Assembly: GCA_910574345.1 (NCBI GenBank)
Contig: CAJSZV010000038.1
Coordinates: forward strand, 1-32,468
Length of the DNA stretch: 32,468 bases
Reading direction: 5' to 3'
Source: Clostridiaceae bacterium
Lineage (GTDB): Bacteria > Bacillota > Clostridia > Lachnospirales > Lachnospiraceae
Shown here piece by piece: positions 11,808 to 20,874 of this stretch. Made by a program: the position numbers and the translations under genes. Position 1 is the first letter of the stretch. Each line of letters begins with the position of its first letter. Under the pieces are notes generated by a model, which saw nothing but the letters and a program-made list of their open reading frames with translations, was not told the DNA's origin and searched no databases.

Positions 11808-13184
11808 TTATTGTGGGTTAAGTTTCTTTTTTAATATCTCAATAGTATTGGCTGTGGTATCGTTGGTTTTTAAGTCTGCGGCTATCTTATCCCGGCCATG
11901 GATGATGGTGGTGTGGTCTCTTCCGCCTAAGAGCCTGCCGATCTCCTGAAGGGGAGTACCTGTGATCTCCTGACAGAGGTACATGCAGATCTGCCGGGGA
12001 TAAGCGATATTCTTACTTCTTTTCTGAGAGGCAATGTCAAGAGGGGTAAGTCCGAAGTGATCGGCCACTACCTGAATAATAAGATCTGCGGTAATCTTTC
12101 TTTCGGCGTTGGGTGAGATAATGTCCTTCAGGGCTTCTTCGGCCAGAGCGATATCAATCTCCTTGTTGTGGTCTAATTTGGATAAGGCCACGATTTTAGT
12201 GAGAGCCCCCTCCAGTTCCCGGATATTGGACTTAATGTTGGTGGCAATGTACTTGATCACTTCATTGTCAATATTATAGCCCTCCAGTTCCTCCTTTTTT
12301 CGGAGGATAGCCATACGGGTCTCATAGTCCGGAGACTGGATATCAACGGTTAATCCCCATTCAAATCTGGAGCGGAGACGTTCTTCCAGGGTCTCTATGT
12401 CCTTGGGAGGTTTATCTGAGGATATGATAATCTGCTTTTTTGATTCGTATAAGGTGTTGAAGGTATGGAAGAATTCTTCCTGCGTACTTTCTTTGCCGAT
12501 AATAAACTGAATATCATCAATGAGCAGAACATCATTATTCCGGTATTTTTCCCTGAATTCCGTAGTGGAGATGTTGTTCTTGTTGCGGATGGCATCGATA
12601 AGTTCATTGGTAAATTTTTCGGACGTCACATATAAAATCTTGGCATCCTTGTTGTTTTTCAGGATAAAATGGGCTATGGAATGCATCAGATGGGTCTTTC
12701 CCAGCCCCACGCCTCCGTAGATAAACAGAGGATTATATACCTCTCCTGGAGATTCGGCTACAGCAAGAGCAGCCGCATGAGCCAGATTGTTGTTGGCGCC
12801 TACGACAAAAGTATCAAAGGTATAGCGTGGATTAAGGTTGGCATTCTGTAAGGCATTCTGGTTTACATCGCCCGAAGGGTTCTGAATAAGCTGCTTGTCA
12901 GGCTTTTGCTTGCCTGAATCGCTGATCATGTCTTTTGTGATGAAGTCCACAGTACAGGCAAATCCTGTCATTTCTTCAATGGTTACCTGGAGGAGAAGTC
13001 CGTACTTTTTTCTTATATAGGTGACAAACTGAGCATCAGGAGCAAGGATGCCGACGATGTTCCCCTCCACGGAATAGACTTCCAATGGTTGAAGCCATGT
13101 TTGATAAGAGACATCTAAAAGTTCATGTTCTTCTTTTAGATGAAGCAGGATTTCATCCCATTGTTGTTTTAACTGTTCTAACAT
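11808..13184 (-). CDS. dnaA: Chromosomal replication initiator DnaA
   Basis: A 458-aa AAA+ initiator that binds DnaA boxes, melts the origin and recruits the helicase. Domain I spans about 1-85, with a glutamine- and asparagine-rich linker to about 118. AAA+ domain III has Walker A GGVGLGKT (157-164) and Walker B LLIDDIQF (220-227). Domain IV carries the DNA-binding signature GGRDHTTIIHGRDKI, with DHTT at 423-426. The start at 13184 has TAGGAGA upstream and gives MLEQLKQQWDEIL; a longer in-frame start at 13232 would lie in the leader. Boxes flank the gene on both sides, so autoregulation is likely. Confidence 0.97.
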   Translation of the reverse strand: MLEQLKQQWDEILLHLKEEHELLDVSYQTWLQPLEVYSVEGNIVGILAPDAQFVTYIRKKYGLLLQVTIEEMTGFACTVDFITKDMISDSGKQKPDKQLIQNPSGDVNQNALQNANLNPRYTFDTFVVGANNNLAHAAALAVAESPGEVYNPLFIYGGVGLGKTHLMHSIAHFILKNNKDAKILYVTSEKFTNELIDAIRNKNNISTTEFREKYRNNDVLLIDDIQFIIGKESTQEEFFHTFNTLYESKKQIIISSDKPPKDIETLEERLRSRFEWGLTVDIQSPDYETRMAILRKKEELEGYNIDNEVIKYIATNIKSNIRELEGALTKIVALSKLDHNKEIDIALAEEALKDIISPNAERKITADLIIQVVADHFGLTPLDIASQKRSKNIAYPRQICMYLCQEITGTPLQEIGRLLGGRDHTTIIHGRDKIAADLKTNDTTANTIEILKKKLNPQ

Positions 13185-13241
13185 AATTTGTCTCCTAACT
13201 GTAATAAAAGGCAAACCCGCACATTTGCCCAATCTAATCCT

Positions 13242-13270
13242 ATTTTACAATAGGAAGGAAATTTTTTCAA
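13242..13270 (-). promoter_or_regulatory. dnaA promoter
   Basis: On the minus strand, -35 TTGAAA (13265-13270), 17-bp spacer and -10 TAAAAT (13242-13247), about 58 bp before the dnaA ATG. A DnaA box at 13288-13296 lies just upstream of the -35, placed where DnaA could control its own transcription. Confidence 0.7.
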
Positions 13271-13287
13271 TGAAAATAGAAAATTTG

Positions 13288-13490
13288 TGTGGATAAGTTG
13301 GGGGGTATGTGTGTAATTTTTGTGAAAGACATGTGGAAGAACATATTTATCCACAGTATGGGGAAAAGGAAAAAGAGGGTTATAAACATGGGATTTTTCC
13401 CTGAAAAATAAAGATATACTGGAGGATTATGTGTAGAAATCAGAAGAAATCAAGAGAGTTATCCACAAGTTATCAACATTTTGTGGATAA
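13288..13490. promoter_or_regulatory. DnaA-box cluster upstream of dnaA (oriC part)
   Basis: Gene-free stretch with exact TTATCCACA boxes at 13347-13355 and 13459-13467 (plus strand) and at 13288-13296 and 13482-13490 (minus strand). A near match TTATCAACA lies at 13470-13478. Two boxes face each other as an inverted repeat, GTTATCCACAA (13458-13468) and TTGTGGATAAC (13481-13491). Transcription diverges here and the gene orientation switches, so this is the likely main origin region. The unwinding element was not pinned down. Confidence 0.8.
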
Positions 13491-13528
13491 CTTGTGGAGG
13501 TCATTCTGGAAAATGGGGAAAAATAAAG

Positions 13529-13557
13529 TTGACGTATGGTTGCATATTCTATATAAT
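13529..13557 (+). promoter_or_regulatory. Promoter of the ECF S-component gene
   Basis: -35 TTGACG (13529-13534), 17-bp spacer and perfect -10 TATAAT (13552-13557), reading right. A leader of about 60 nt precedes the ATG; no riboswitch-like fold was recognised in it. Confidence 0.7.
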
Positions 13558-13621
13558 TCGGATTGTAATAAATAAACGCATTGTATCCTTCATTGTGAGG
13601 GAACAGTAGCAGGAGGAAAAA

Positions 13622-14257
13622 ATGAATAATAGGAAAAATGACACTCGTTATCTGACCAGTGTTGCACTTATGGCTGCAATCGTCATTCTGCTGGCTAATA
13701 CGCCTCTTGGAATGATTCATCTTCCGGTCATCAAGGCGACAACTGTGCACATTCCCGTTATTTTGGGAGCTGTGCTTTTGGGACCCTGGGCAGGGGCTTT
13801 TCTTGGAGGAGTATTCGGCATCTGCTCGCTTATCAGCAATACCACCGCACCTACCCTGCTGTCTTTTGCATTTTCGCCTTTTATGAGCATGACAGGACTT
13901 GGCGGAGCTTTGAAAGCAGTATGGATCTCCGTAGGATGCCGGATTATGATCGGTGTGTGTGCCGGATGGCTGTGGATTCTGTTAAAAAGGTGCAGAGTGA
14001 ATCCGACGCTGGCTCTTCCGATTACAGGTTTTGCAGGTTCCATGGTGAATACCATGTTTGTTATGGGAAGTATCTATCTGCTTCTTGCCAGAGAGTATGC
14101 TCAGGTGAAAAACGTGGCGGTGGATGCTGTGTGGGGACTGATTATGGTCACTATAACCGGTTCGGGAATTCCGGAAGCCATAGCAGCTGCGGTTTTGGTA
14201 GCTGTCACAGGAAAAGTACTGTTGAGAGCAGTGCCTTATTTTGCGAAAAGTGCTTGA
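13622..14257 (+). CDS. ECF transporter S component (substrate-binding membrane subunit)
   Basis: A 211-aa hydrophobic protein with about six membrane helices, fitting the ECF-type vitamin or cofactor uptake S-component family. The block HLPVIKATTVHIPVILGAVLLGP followed by GAFLGGVFGICSLI is typical of this fold and somewhat resembles pantothenate-type (PanT) members, but the substrate is not decided. AGGAGG lies seven bases before the ATG. The energising subunits (EcfA, EcfA', EcfT) are not in this window, so it must share a module encoded elsewhere. It sits between dnaA and rpmH, where many Bacillota have no gene. Confidence 0.82.
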   Translation: MNNRKNDTRYLTSVALMAAIVILLANTPLGMIHLPVIKATTVHIPVILGAVLLGPWAGAFLGGVFGICSLISNTTAPTLLSFAFSPFMSMTGLGGALKAVWISVGCRIMIGVCAGWLWILLKRCRVNPTLALPITGFAGSMVNTMFVMGSIYLLLAREYAQVKNVAVDAVWGLIMVTITGSGIPEAIAAAVLVAVTGKVLLRAVPYFAKSA

Positions 14258-14282
14258 CTTTAGGGGATTCCTTCTTTATAAT
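14254..14282 (+). promoter_or_regulatory. rpmH promoter
   Basis: -35 TTGACT (14254-14259), 17-bp spacer and perfect -10 TATAAT (14277-14282). The -35 overlaps the stop codon of the ECF gene, showing that rpmH has its own strong start. Confidence 0.8.
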
Positions 14283-14358
14283 TGAGAAGATGTTTAATTC
14301 AACAATTTAGAATAGTCTTAATGCGCTTAAGTTAGGATAAAGAGGAGGTGCCTGCAAT

Positions 14359-14493
14359 ATGAAGATGACATTTCAGCCGAAGAAAAGACAGAGATCCAAG
14401 GTTCATGGCTTCAGAGCCAGAATGAGTACTCCGGGCGGAAGAAAAGTGTTAGCTGCCAGAAGAGCAAAGGGAAGAGCAAGATTATCTGCTTAA
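14359..14493 (+). CDS. rpmH: Ribosomal protein L34
   Basis: A 44-aa, very basic large-subunit protein: [18 protein letters not shown], then [24 protein letters not shown]. This is a near-textbook bacterial L34. GAGGAGG is placed about ten bases before the ATG. It is followed by a hairpin terminator or attenuator before rnpA, as expected for the rpmH-rnpA pair in which L34 is needed in far larger amounts than RNase P protein. Confidence 0.97.
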   Translation: MKMTFQPKKRQRSKVHGFRARMSTPGGRKVLAARRAKGRARLSA

Positions 14494-14544
14494 TCCTGCA
14501 AGGCGTGCCTGTGGCATGTCTTATGGGATACTTCGTAATGAACG

Positions 14545-14575
14545 GGCCGCAAGCAATTGTGGCCTTTTCTTTTCT
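14545..14575 (+). terminator. Attenuator or terminator between rpmH and rnpA
   Basis: Stem GGCCGCAA and TTGTGGCC (14545-14564, one G-U pair) capped by a GCAA tetraloop and followed by TTTTCTTTTC. Partial read-through would lower rnpA expression relative to rpmH. Confidence 0.75.
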
Positions 14576-14606
14576 CAAGTTTGGTTAAAAGGGGTATAGG
14601 AGTCCT

Positions 14607-14951
14607 ATGAGAAGATTTCCTTCGATAAAAAAGAACAGTGATTTTCAGATCGTATATAAAAAAGGAAAATCCTATGCCAACAAACTGCTTATTATGTATG
14701 TTTACAAGACAGAAGGGGACCATACCCGGATAGGAATTTCTGTCAGTAAAAAAGTTGGAAACAGTGTGGTGAGACACCACATAACTCGTTTGATTAGGGA
14801 GATATTTCGATTATACAAAGAGCAGACGGACTCTGGATTAGACATCGTTGTGGTTGCCCGGATGGCAGCAAGGGATTCGGATTACAAAAAAATGGAAAGT
14901 GCATACAGGCACTTATGCGGACTGCATAACATTATGAAAGAATCGAAGTGA
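14607..14951 (+). CDS. rnpA: Ribonuclease P protein component
   Basis: A 114-aa basic protein that assists RNase P RNA in trimming the 5' ends of precursor tRNAs. Typical family features are the opening SIKKNSDFQIVYKKGKSYANK, the block RIGISVSKKVGNSVVRHHITRLIREIFR (the conserved RNR-like region, here VVRHHITRLIRE), and the late DIVVVAR. It follows rpmH after an attenuator and precedes yidD by six bases. Confidence 0.95.
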   Translation: MRRFPSIKKNSDFQIVYKKGKSYANKLLIMYVYKTEGDHTRIGISVSKKVGNSVVRHHITRLIREIFRLYKEQTDSGLDIVVVARMAARDSDYKKMESAYRHLCGLHNIMKESK

Positions 14952-14957
14952 TGAGAT

Positions 14958-15173
14958 ATGATAAGAAGATTTTTGATACTGTGTATCAGAGGATATCAGA
15001 TTTTTTTATCTCCGTTAAAGGTAAGGTATCACTGTATCTACACGCCTACGTGTTCTCAATACGCCATTGAGGCTCTGAAAAAGTATGGTGTGATGAAAGG
15101 TTTATGGTTGTCCATAAGGAGGATACTTAAGTGTCATCCGTGGGCAGAAGGCGGTTATGACCCAGTTCCGTAA
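14958..15173 (+). CDS. yidD: Membrane protein insertion efficiency factor YidD
   Basis: A 71-aa small membrane-associated protein believed to help YidC insert membrane proteins. The signature RGYQIFLSP, the central [17 protein letters not shown] and the C-terminal [13 protein letters not shown] are all present. It lies between rnpA and yidC as in most bacteria; the gap to yidC is 18 bp with a strong GAGGAGG. Confidence 0.95.
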   Translation: MIRRFLILCIRGYQIFLSPLKVRYHCIYTPTCSQYAIEALKKYGVMKGLWLSIRRILKCHPWAEGGYDPVP

Positions 15174-15191
15174 TGATGAGGAGGTAATTCA

Positions 15192-16484
15192 TTGGATTTT
15201 TTAGTTCTGACAAAGGCAGGCGGTTTTTTAGGCCCTATTGCCCAGATTCTGGGCTGGATTATGGAGGCGCTGTTTTGGTTTACCGGTAAGTTCGGGGTAA
15301 TGAATATCGGTTTAAGCATTATTCTTTTTACAATTGTTATGAAGCTTTTGATGCTGCCCCTTACTTTAAAGCAGCAGAAGTCCAGTAAGCTCATGGCAGT
15401 GATGCAGCCGGAGATTCAGGCTATTCAGAAAAAGTATAAGGGAAAGAACGATAACGACTCCATGATGAGGATGAACGTGGAGACGAAAGCAGTTTATGAG
15501 AAATATGGAACTTCCATGACAGGAGGCTGCCTTCCTCTTTTGATTCAGCTTCCCATCATGTTTGCGCTTTATAGGGTAATGTATAACATTCCTGCCTATG
15601 TAAATTCTGTAAGACATTATTTTGATTTGATTATAGAAAAGCTGCCTTCCGGTTTTGCCGCCTCTTCTGTTTTTACGGAACTGGCTGAAGCAAACAGGCT
15701 GGGAAGCGTTGATTATTCCAATATGGATAAGGTGGTTGACCTGCTCTACAAGCTGACAGACAAGCAGTGGGCGGAACTTGCAGAAGCCTTTCCTGCCATC
15801 AGCGATGTGGCTACTGCCGCGGGAGAGAATGCCATAGCGGCTATCAACGGTATGCAGCAGTTTTTGGGCATGAATATTGCTTATACTCCTTTTAATGTAA
15901 TTAAGGAATTTATGAGAAGCGGTTCGGATGTATCCATCGTCACGGCTTTTATTGCCATCATGATTCCTGTCTTATCGGGTTTAACCCAGTGGTACAGCAC
16001 AAAGCTTATGACTGCAGCCCAACCCCAGGCCAGTGACGAGGAGAATCCAAGCGCTGCAATGATGAAATCCATGAACATCTATATGCCTTTGATGTCTGTT
16101 GTGTTCTGTTTTTCTTTCCCGCTGGGAATCGGACTTTACTGGGTTATGAGCAGTGTAACTCAGGTAATCCAACAGATTGGTGTCAATGCGTATCTGAAAA
16201 AAGTAGACATTGATGAACTTATTGAAAAGAATGTGGAGAAGGCTAATAAAAAGAGGGCAAGAAAAGGGCTTCCTCCTACAAAGATCAATATGAATGCCGG
16301 CGAGATGTTAAAGTCTATGCAGGAGGCAGAGAATAAGGAGGAGGCGGCAAGGGCTGCCAAGATCGCAAGATCAAAGGAGATTGCAAAGGAATCCACTGCT
16401 TACTATAACCAGGATGCCAAGCCGGGCAGTCTGGCGGCGAAAGCCAACATGGTGCAGAAGTATAATGAGAAGCACAGCAAATAG
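15192..16484 (+). CDS. yidC: Membrane protein insertase YidC/Oxa1 (TTG start)
   Basis: A 430-aa insertase placing proteins in the cytoplasmic membrane. Membrane segments lie near residues 10-30, 36-58, 111-132, 246-265 and 297-330. The family blocks MKLLMLPLTLKQQKSS, GCLPLLIQLPIMFALYRVMY and FPLGIGLYWVMSS are clear. K51 stands where the groove arginine is expected in Oxa1-type insertases. An extended helical loop of about 110 residues separates segments three and four. The C-terminal 90 residues are basic and alanine-rich, suited to ribosome contact. There is no lipobox, unlike Bacillus SpoIIIJ. The TTG start is fixed by GAGGAGG ten bases upstream. Confidence 0.93.
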   Translation: MDFLVLTKAGGFLGPIAQILGWIMEALFWFTGKFGVMNIGLSIILFTIVMKLLMLPLTLKQQKSSKLMAVMQPEIQAIQKKYKGKNDNDSMMRMNVETKAVYEKYGTSMTGGCLPLLIQLPIMFALYRVMYNIPAYVNSVRHYFDLIIEKLPSGFAASSVFTELAEANRLGSVDYSNMDKVVDLLYKLTDKQWAELAEAFPAISDVATAAGENAIAAINGMQQFLGMNIAYTPFNVIKEFMRSGSDVSIVTAFIAIMIPVLSGLTQWYSTKLMTAAQPQASDEENPSAAMMKSMNIYMPLMSVVFCFSFPLGIGLYWVMSSVTQVIQQIGVNAYLKKVDIDELIEKNVEKANKKRARKGLPPTKINMNAGEMLKSMQEAENKEEAARAAKIARSKEIAKESTAYYNQDAKPGSLAAKANMVQKYNEKHSK

Positions 16485-16495
16485 GAGGGGAACCT

Positions 16496-17488
16496 ATGGA
16501 TATGATAACCGTAACAGCGAAAACTCTGGATGAGGCTATTACGAAAGCGCTGATCGAACTGGGGACTACCAGTGATAATCTGGATTATGATGTGATTGAA
16601 AAGGGAAGCTCCGGATTTTTAGGGTTATTTGGCGGAAAAAATGTAGTAATTAAGGCGAAGAAGAAAAGGGAAGACGATGATCTTGAGGCATTCTTAACAA
16701 CAGGAAAAGTAGACAGTACGCCTGCCGGAACGGTAAAGGAAAAGAAAGAGCCGGTTAAGGAAGCTGTGAAGGAACTGGCAAAAGAAAATCCTAAGAAGAG
16801 CAGCCAAAAGAATCAGAAAAACCAGCAGAGGAATCAGAAGAAGACCAGGAAGGAAGAAGGGGGTTCTGAGGTAAAGGAAGAGGTTAAGCAGGCGGAGCGA
16901 CCTGTATCTTTGGATGCAGTTAAAAAGGAAGCAGAAGAGGATCTGGATGAGAAGAAGCCGGTAAAGAAGATTGATGTGGAAGCCTGTACGGCGGCAGCCA
17001 AAGTATTTTTAGATCAGGTATTCGCTGCTATGGAAATGGAAGTTGCCATTACAAATTCCTTTGATGAAAAAGAGAGAGAACTTACTTTAGATCTGGCAGG
17101 CGCTGATATGGGAATTCTGATTGGCAAGAGAGGACAGACTCTTGATTCTCTTCAGTATCTTACCAGCCTTGTAGTGAATAAAGTATGTGACGGATATGTG
17201 CGTGTAAAGCTGGATACAGAGAATTACCGTGCCAGAAGAAAAGAGACTTTGGAGACTTTGGCAAAGAATATTGCCTACAAGGTAAAAAGAACCAGAAGAA
17301 ATGTATCTCTGGAACCTATGAATCCTTATGAGAGAAGAATCATTCATGCTGCTCTTCAGAATGACCGCTATGTGGTGACAAGAAGCGAGGGAGAAGATCC
17401 TTTCCGTCATGTGGTCATTTCCCTTAAGAGAGACGGAAAAGAGCGCAGAGAAGGAAGAAAGAATAATCAGGGACAGAATCAGGAATGA
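16496..17488 (+). CDS. jag: RNA-binding protein Jag/KhpB (Jag-N, KH and R3H domains)
   Basis: A 330-aa RNA-binding protein, called KhpB or EloR elsewhere, linked to cell elongation and small-RNA binding. The Jag-N domain covers residues 3-55 and includes EKGSSGFLGLFGGKN. A long lysine/glutamate/glutamine-rich linker runs from about 57 to 158. The KH domain (about 165-240) shows GILIGKRGQTLDSLQYL, with the GKRGQ loop at 210-214. The R3H domain (about 243-311) ends in DPFRHVVISLKR. It follows yidC by 11 bp in the conserved order. The linker is longer than in Bacillus. Confidence 0.94.
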   Translation: MDMITVTAKTLDEAITKALIELGTTSDNLDYDVIEKGSSGFLGLFGGKNVVIKAKKKREDDDLEAFLTTGKVDSTPAGTVKEKKEPVKEAVKELAKENPKKSSQKNQKNQQRNQKKTRKEEGGSEVKEEVKQAERPVSLDAVKKEAEEDLDEKKPVKKIDVEACTAAAKVFLDQVFAAMEMEVAITNSFDEKERELTLDLAGADMGILIGKRGQTLDSLQYLTSLVVNKVCDGYVRVKLDTENYRARRKETLETLAKNIAYKVKRTRRNVSLEPMNPYERRIIHAALQNDRYVVTRSEGEDPFRHVVISLKRDGKERREGRKNNQGQNQE

Positions 17489-17505
17489 AGATGTCTGTGA
17501 AATCG

Positions 17506-17536
17506 AGACGGGGAAGCTTTTCTCCGTCTTTCTTAC
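17506..17536 (+). terminator. Terminator after jag
   Basis: Stem AGACGGGGAA and TTCTCCGTCT (17506-17529) with loop GCTT and one G-U pair, followed by TTCTTAC. The T run is imperfect, so read-through into mnmE is possible. Confidence 0.6.
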
Positions 17537-17566
17537 TATAACCGGTTGAATAAAAGAGGAACGAAC

Positions 17567-18943
17567 ATGATAGGTGTGGATACTATTGCGGCTGTCGCAA
17601 CGGGCATGGGTAATTCAGGAATCGGAATCATAAGAGTCAGCGGGGAGGAAGCTTTTTCCATTATAAAAAAGATCTTTAAGAAACATGGAGGGAAAGAGTG
17701 GAGTACAGATGATACTTACCGTGCTCATTACGGATATATTTATGATGAAGACGAGCTGTTGGACGAGGTTCTTATTCTTTTAATGAAAGGACCTCACAGT
17801 TATACGGCAGAGGATACGGTTGAGATTGACTGTCATGGCAGTGTATTGATGATGAAGCGAATACTGGAGACTGTCATCAAGTATGGGGCCAGGCCGGCAC
17901 AGCCGGGTGAATTCACAAAAAGGGCTTTTTTAAACGGAAGGATAGATTTGTCTCAGGCAGAGGCTGTGATGGATATTATCAATGCAAAGAACCGGTATGC
18001 CCTGAAAAGTTCCGTAAGTCAGCTGAGGGGAAAGGTATCTCAGAGGATAAAGAGTTTGAGAGAAAAAGTGATTTATGAGATCGCTTATATTGAGTCGGCT
18101 CTGGACGATCCGGAACATATTTCTTTAGAGGGATATCCTGAGATCCTTGAGAATAAGCTGGAAGATATGATAAGGGAAGTGAAGGAACTGCTGGATTCTT
18201 CGGATACGGGAAGAGTTATGACAGAAGGTGTGAGGACAGTGATTCTGGGAAAACCCAATGCAGGGAAATCTTCCCTTATGAATGTTTTAGCGGGAGCAGA
18301 AAAAGCCATCGTAACGGATATTGCAGGCACTACCAGGGATACTCTGGAAGAACAGATACAGCTGGAGGGTATTAATCTTAATATAGTAGATACTGCCGGT
18401 ATCAGGGATACGGATGATGTGGTAGAACAAATAGGAGTGTCACGTGCCAAGAGTGCAGCGAAGGAAGCGGATCTGATTATTTATGTGGTGGATGCTTCCG
18501 TACCTCTTGATGAGAATGATGAACATATTATTGAGATGATCAAGGAAAGAAAAGCTATTGTGCTTTTGAATAAATCCGATTTGGAGACAGTGGTAGATAG
18601 GAAGGAGTTGGAAGAAAGAACAGGACAAGCAGTTGTTGTGGCATCCGCCAAAGAAGAAACAGGAATTCATGATTTGGAAGAAGCCGTTAAAACCATGTTC
18701 TATGATGGAAAAATTGACTTTAATGATCAAATTTATATTACCAATGTGAGGCATAAGACAGCATTAAAGGAAAGTTACGAAAGTTTTATGATGGTTAAAA
18801 AGAGTATTGAGGATGGAATGCCTGAAGATTTTTACTCGATTGATTTGATGAATGCCTATGAAATGTTGGGAAGTATAATCGGAGAAGCAGTGGAAGAAGA
18901 TTTGGTCAATGAGATATTTGCAAAATTTTGTACTGGAAAGTAG
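17567..18943 (+). CDS. mnmE: tRNA modification GTPase MnmE
   Basis: A 458-aa GTPase that works with MnmG to add the carboxymethylaminomethyl group to wobble uridine 34 of certain tRNAs. The N-terminal folate-binding domain shows [22 protein letters not shown] and [21 protein letters not shown]. The G domain shows GKPNAGKSS (228-236), GTTRD (254-258), DTAG (275-278), NKSD (335-338) and SAK (360-362). The C-terminus is CTGK (455-458), in place of the usual C-I/L/V-G-K. ATG 17567 with AGAGGAA upstream is preferred over a TTG at 17546. MnmG begins 14 bp after the stop. Confidence 0.96.
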   Translation: MIGVDTIAAVATGMGNSGIGIIRVSGEEAFSIIKKIFKKHGGKEWSTDDTYRAHYGYIYDEDELLDEVLILLMKGPHSYTAEDTVEIDCHGSVLMMKRILETVIKYGARPAQPGEFTKRAFLNGRIDLSQAEAVMDIINAKNRYALKSSVSQLRGKVSQRIKSLREKVIYEIAYIESALDDPEHISLEGYPEILENKLEDMIREVKELLDSSDTGRVMTEGVRTVILGKPNAGKSSLMNVLAGAEKAIVTDIAGTTRDTLEEQIQLEGINLNIVDTAGIRDTDDVVEQIGVSRAKSAAKEADLIIYVVDASVPLDENDEHIIEMIKERKAIVLLNKSDLETVVDRKELEERTGQAVVVASAKEETGIHDLEEAVKTMFYDGKIDFNDQIYITNVRHKTALKESYESFMMVKKSIEDGMPEDFYSIDLMNAYEMLGSIIGEAVEEDLVNEIFAKFCTGK

Positions 18944-18957
18944 GAGGAATTTTGTTT

Positions 18958-20844
18958 ATGCCTTATTTGGAGGAAAGTTATGATATTGTAGTAGTTGGAG
19001 CAGGTCATGCGGGATGCGAGGCTGCTTTAGCATGCGCCAGGCTGGGGCTGGAGACAATCATGTTTACGGTCAGTGTGGACAGTATTGCTCTCATGCCCTG
19101 TAATCCTAATGTGGGAGGGAGTTCTAAAGGACATCTGGTGCGGGAGCTGGACGCCCTGGGAGGGGAGATGGGTAAAAACATTGATAAGACATTTATCCAG
19201 TCTAAGATGCTTAATGAGTCAAAAGGACCTGCAGTTCATTCTCTCCGCGCACAGGCTGACAAACAGGATTACACAAGAGAGATGAGAAAGACTTTGGAAA
19301 ATACGAATCATCTTACCATTCGCCAGGCGGAAGTGTCTGAGATTATGACAAAGGAAGGGAAAATAACAGGAGTAAAGACATTTTCAGGAGCAGTATATCA
19401 CAGCAGGGCAGTGATTTTGGCTACAGGCACTTACCTGAATGCCAGGTGCATCTACGGTGATGTCAGCAATCCTACAGGGCCCAATGGCCTTCAGGCTGCT
19501 ACCCATCTGACAGATTCTCTAAAAGCCAATGGGGTAGAAATGTTCCGGTTTAAAACGGGTACTCCGGCCAGAGTGGATAAGAGAAGCATTGATTTTTCAA
19601 AGATGGAAGAGCAGAGGGGAGATAAAAAAATCGTTCCTTTTTCTTTTTCGACAGATCCTGACAGGGTTCAGAAAGAGCAGGTGTCCTGTTGGCTGACTTA
19701 TACAAATGAGAAAACTCATGAAATTATAAGGGCTAATTTAGACAGATCTCCTCTGTTTTCCGGAGCTATTGAGGGAACAGGACCAAGATATTGTCCTTCC
19801 ATAGAGGATAAAGTAGTAAAGTTTCCGGATAAAGAACGCCATCAGGTATTTATCGAGCCTGAAGGTCTCTATACCAATGAAATGTATCTGGGAGGCATGT
19901 CCAGTTCTCTTCCGGAAGATGTGCAGCATGCCATGTATAAGACAGTTCCCGGTCTTGAACATGTAAGGATTGTGAGAAATGCCTATGCGATTGAGTATGA
20001 CTGTATTAATTCCAGGCAGTTGAAAGCAACTTTGGAATTTAAAAATATAGAGGGGTTGTTCAGCGGCGGTCAGTTTAATGGAAGTTCCGGTTATGAGGAG
20101 GCGGCAGTCCAGGGATTTATGGCAGGCGTCAATGCGGCTATGAAAGTGAAGGGAAGGGAGCAGTATGTGCTGGACCGTTCCCAGGCATATATAGGCGTTC
20201 TGATTGATGACCTGGTGACAAAGGAGAATCATGAGCCATATCGAATGATGACTTCAAGGGCCGAGTATCGTCTTCTTTTGCGTCAGGATAATGCAGATCT
20301 GCGTCTTCGCGGCATAGGACACGAGATCGGATTGGTAAGTGATGAAGAATATGAAAGGGCTGTCCAAAAGGAAAAGGATATTGAGAGGGAAGTAGAACGT
20401 CTGGAGCATGCCAATATCGGAGCCAGCAAAAGGGTACAGGAATTTCTGGAAAGGCATGGGAGCACACCTTTAAAGACAGGCGCCACATTGGCGGAACTTG
20501 TGAGACGGCCTGAACTGGATTATTTTATGTTAACTGAAATTGATGATAAAATGCCGGAGTTACCGGAAGATACTGCTGAACAGGTTAACATAAACATAAA
20601 ATATGAGGGATATATCAGGCGTCAGAAACAACAGGTAGCTCAGTTTAAGAAATTGGAAGCAAAAAAACTGGATGTGAATTTTGATTATTCATCGGTGAAC
20701 AGTCTTAGAAAGGAGGCTGTTCAGAAATTGAATTTGTATAAACCTATGTCTATAGGTCAGGCATCCAGGATTTCCGGAGTGTCGCCGGCGGATATTTCTG
20801 TATTGCTGGTGCATTTGGAACAGCTGCGTCACAAAGGTTTGTAG
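18958..20844 (+). CDS. mnmG: tRNA uridine-5-carboxymethylaminomethyl modification enzyme MnmG
   Basis: A 628-aa FAD-dependent partner of MnmE in wobble-uridine modification. The FAD-binding motif [10 protein letters not shown] lies at residues 14-23. The conserved blocks [34 protein letters not shown] and [21 protein letters not shown] are all present, and the C-terminal helical domain ends [19 protein letters not shown] lies ten bases before the chosen ATG at 18958; a TTG two codons earlier is also possible. Short gap to rsmG (30 bp); one transcript with mnmE is likely. Confidence 0.96.
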   Translation: MPYLEESYDIVVVGAGHAGCEAALACARLGLETIMFTVSVDSIALMPCNPNVGGSSKGHLVRELDALGGEMGKNIDKTFIQSKMLNESKGPAVHSLRAQADKQDYTREMRKTLENTNHLTIRQAEVSEIMTKEGKITGVKTFSGAVYHSRAVILATGTYLNARCIYGDVSNPTGPNGLQAATHLTDSLKANGVEMFRFKTGTPARVDKRSIDFSKMEEQRGDKKIVPFSFSTDPDRVQKEQVSCWLTYTNEKTHEIIRANLDRSPLFSGAIEGTGPRYCPSIEDKVVKFPDKERHQVFIEPEGLYTNEMYLGGMSSSLPEDVQHAMYKTVPGLEHVRIVRNAYAIEYDCINSRQLKATLEFKNIEGLFSGGQFNGSSGYEEAAVQGFMAGVNAAMKVKGREQYVLDRSQAYIGVLIDDLVTKENHEPYRMMTSRAEYRLLLRQDNADLRLRGIGHEIGLVSDEEYERAVQKEKDIEREVERLEHANIGASKRVQEFLERHGSTPLKTGATLAELVRRPELDYFMLTEIDDKMPELPEDTAEQVNINIKYEGYIRRQKQQVAQFKKLEAKKLDVNFDYSSVNSLRKEAVQKLNLYKPMSIGQASRISGVSPADISVLLVHLEQLRHKGL

Positions 20845-20874
20845 GGAAAATAGAGAAAGGATTAAATTAGATGT

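Noticed and set aside
13558-13621. Riboswitch in the leader of the ECF S-component gene
   Set aside because: The leader is only about 60 nt, with no conserved vitamin-riboswitch motif and no strong alternative hairpins.
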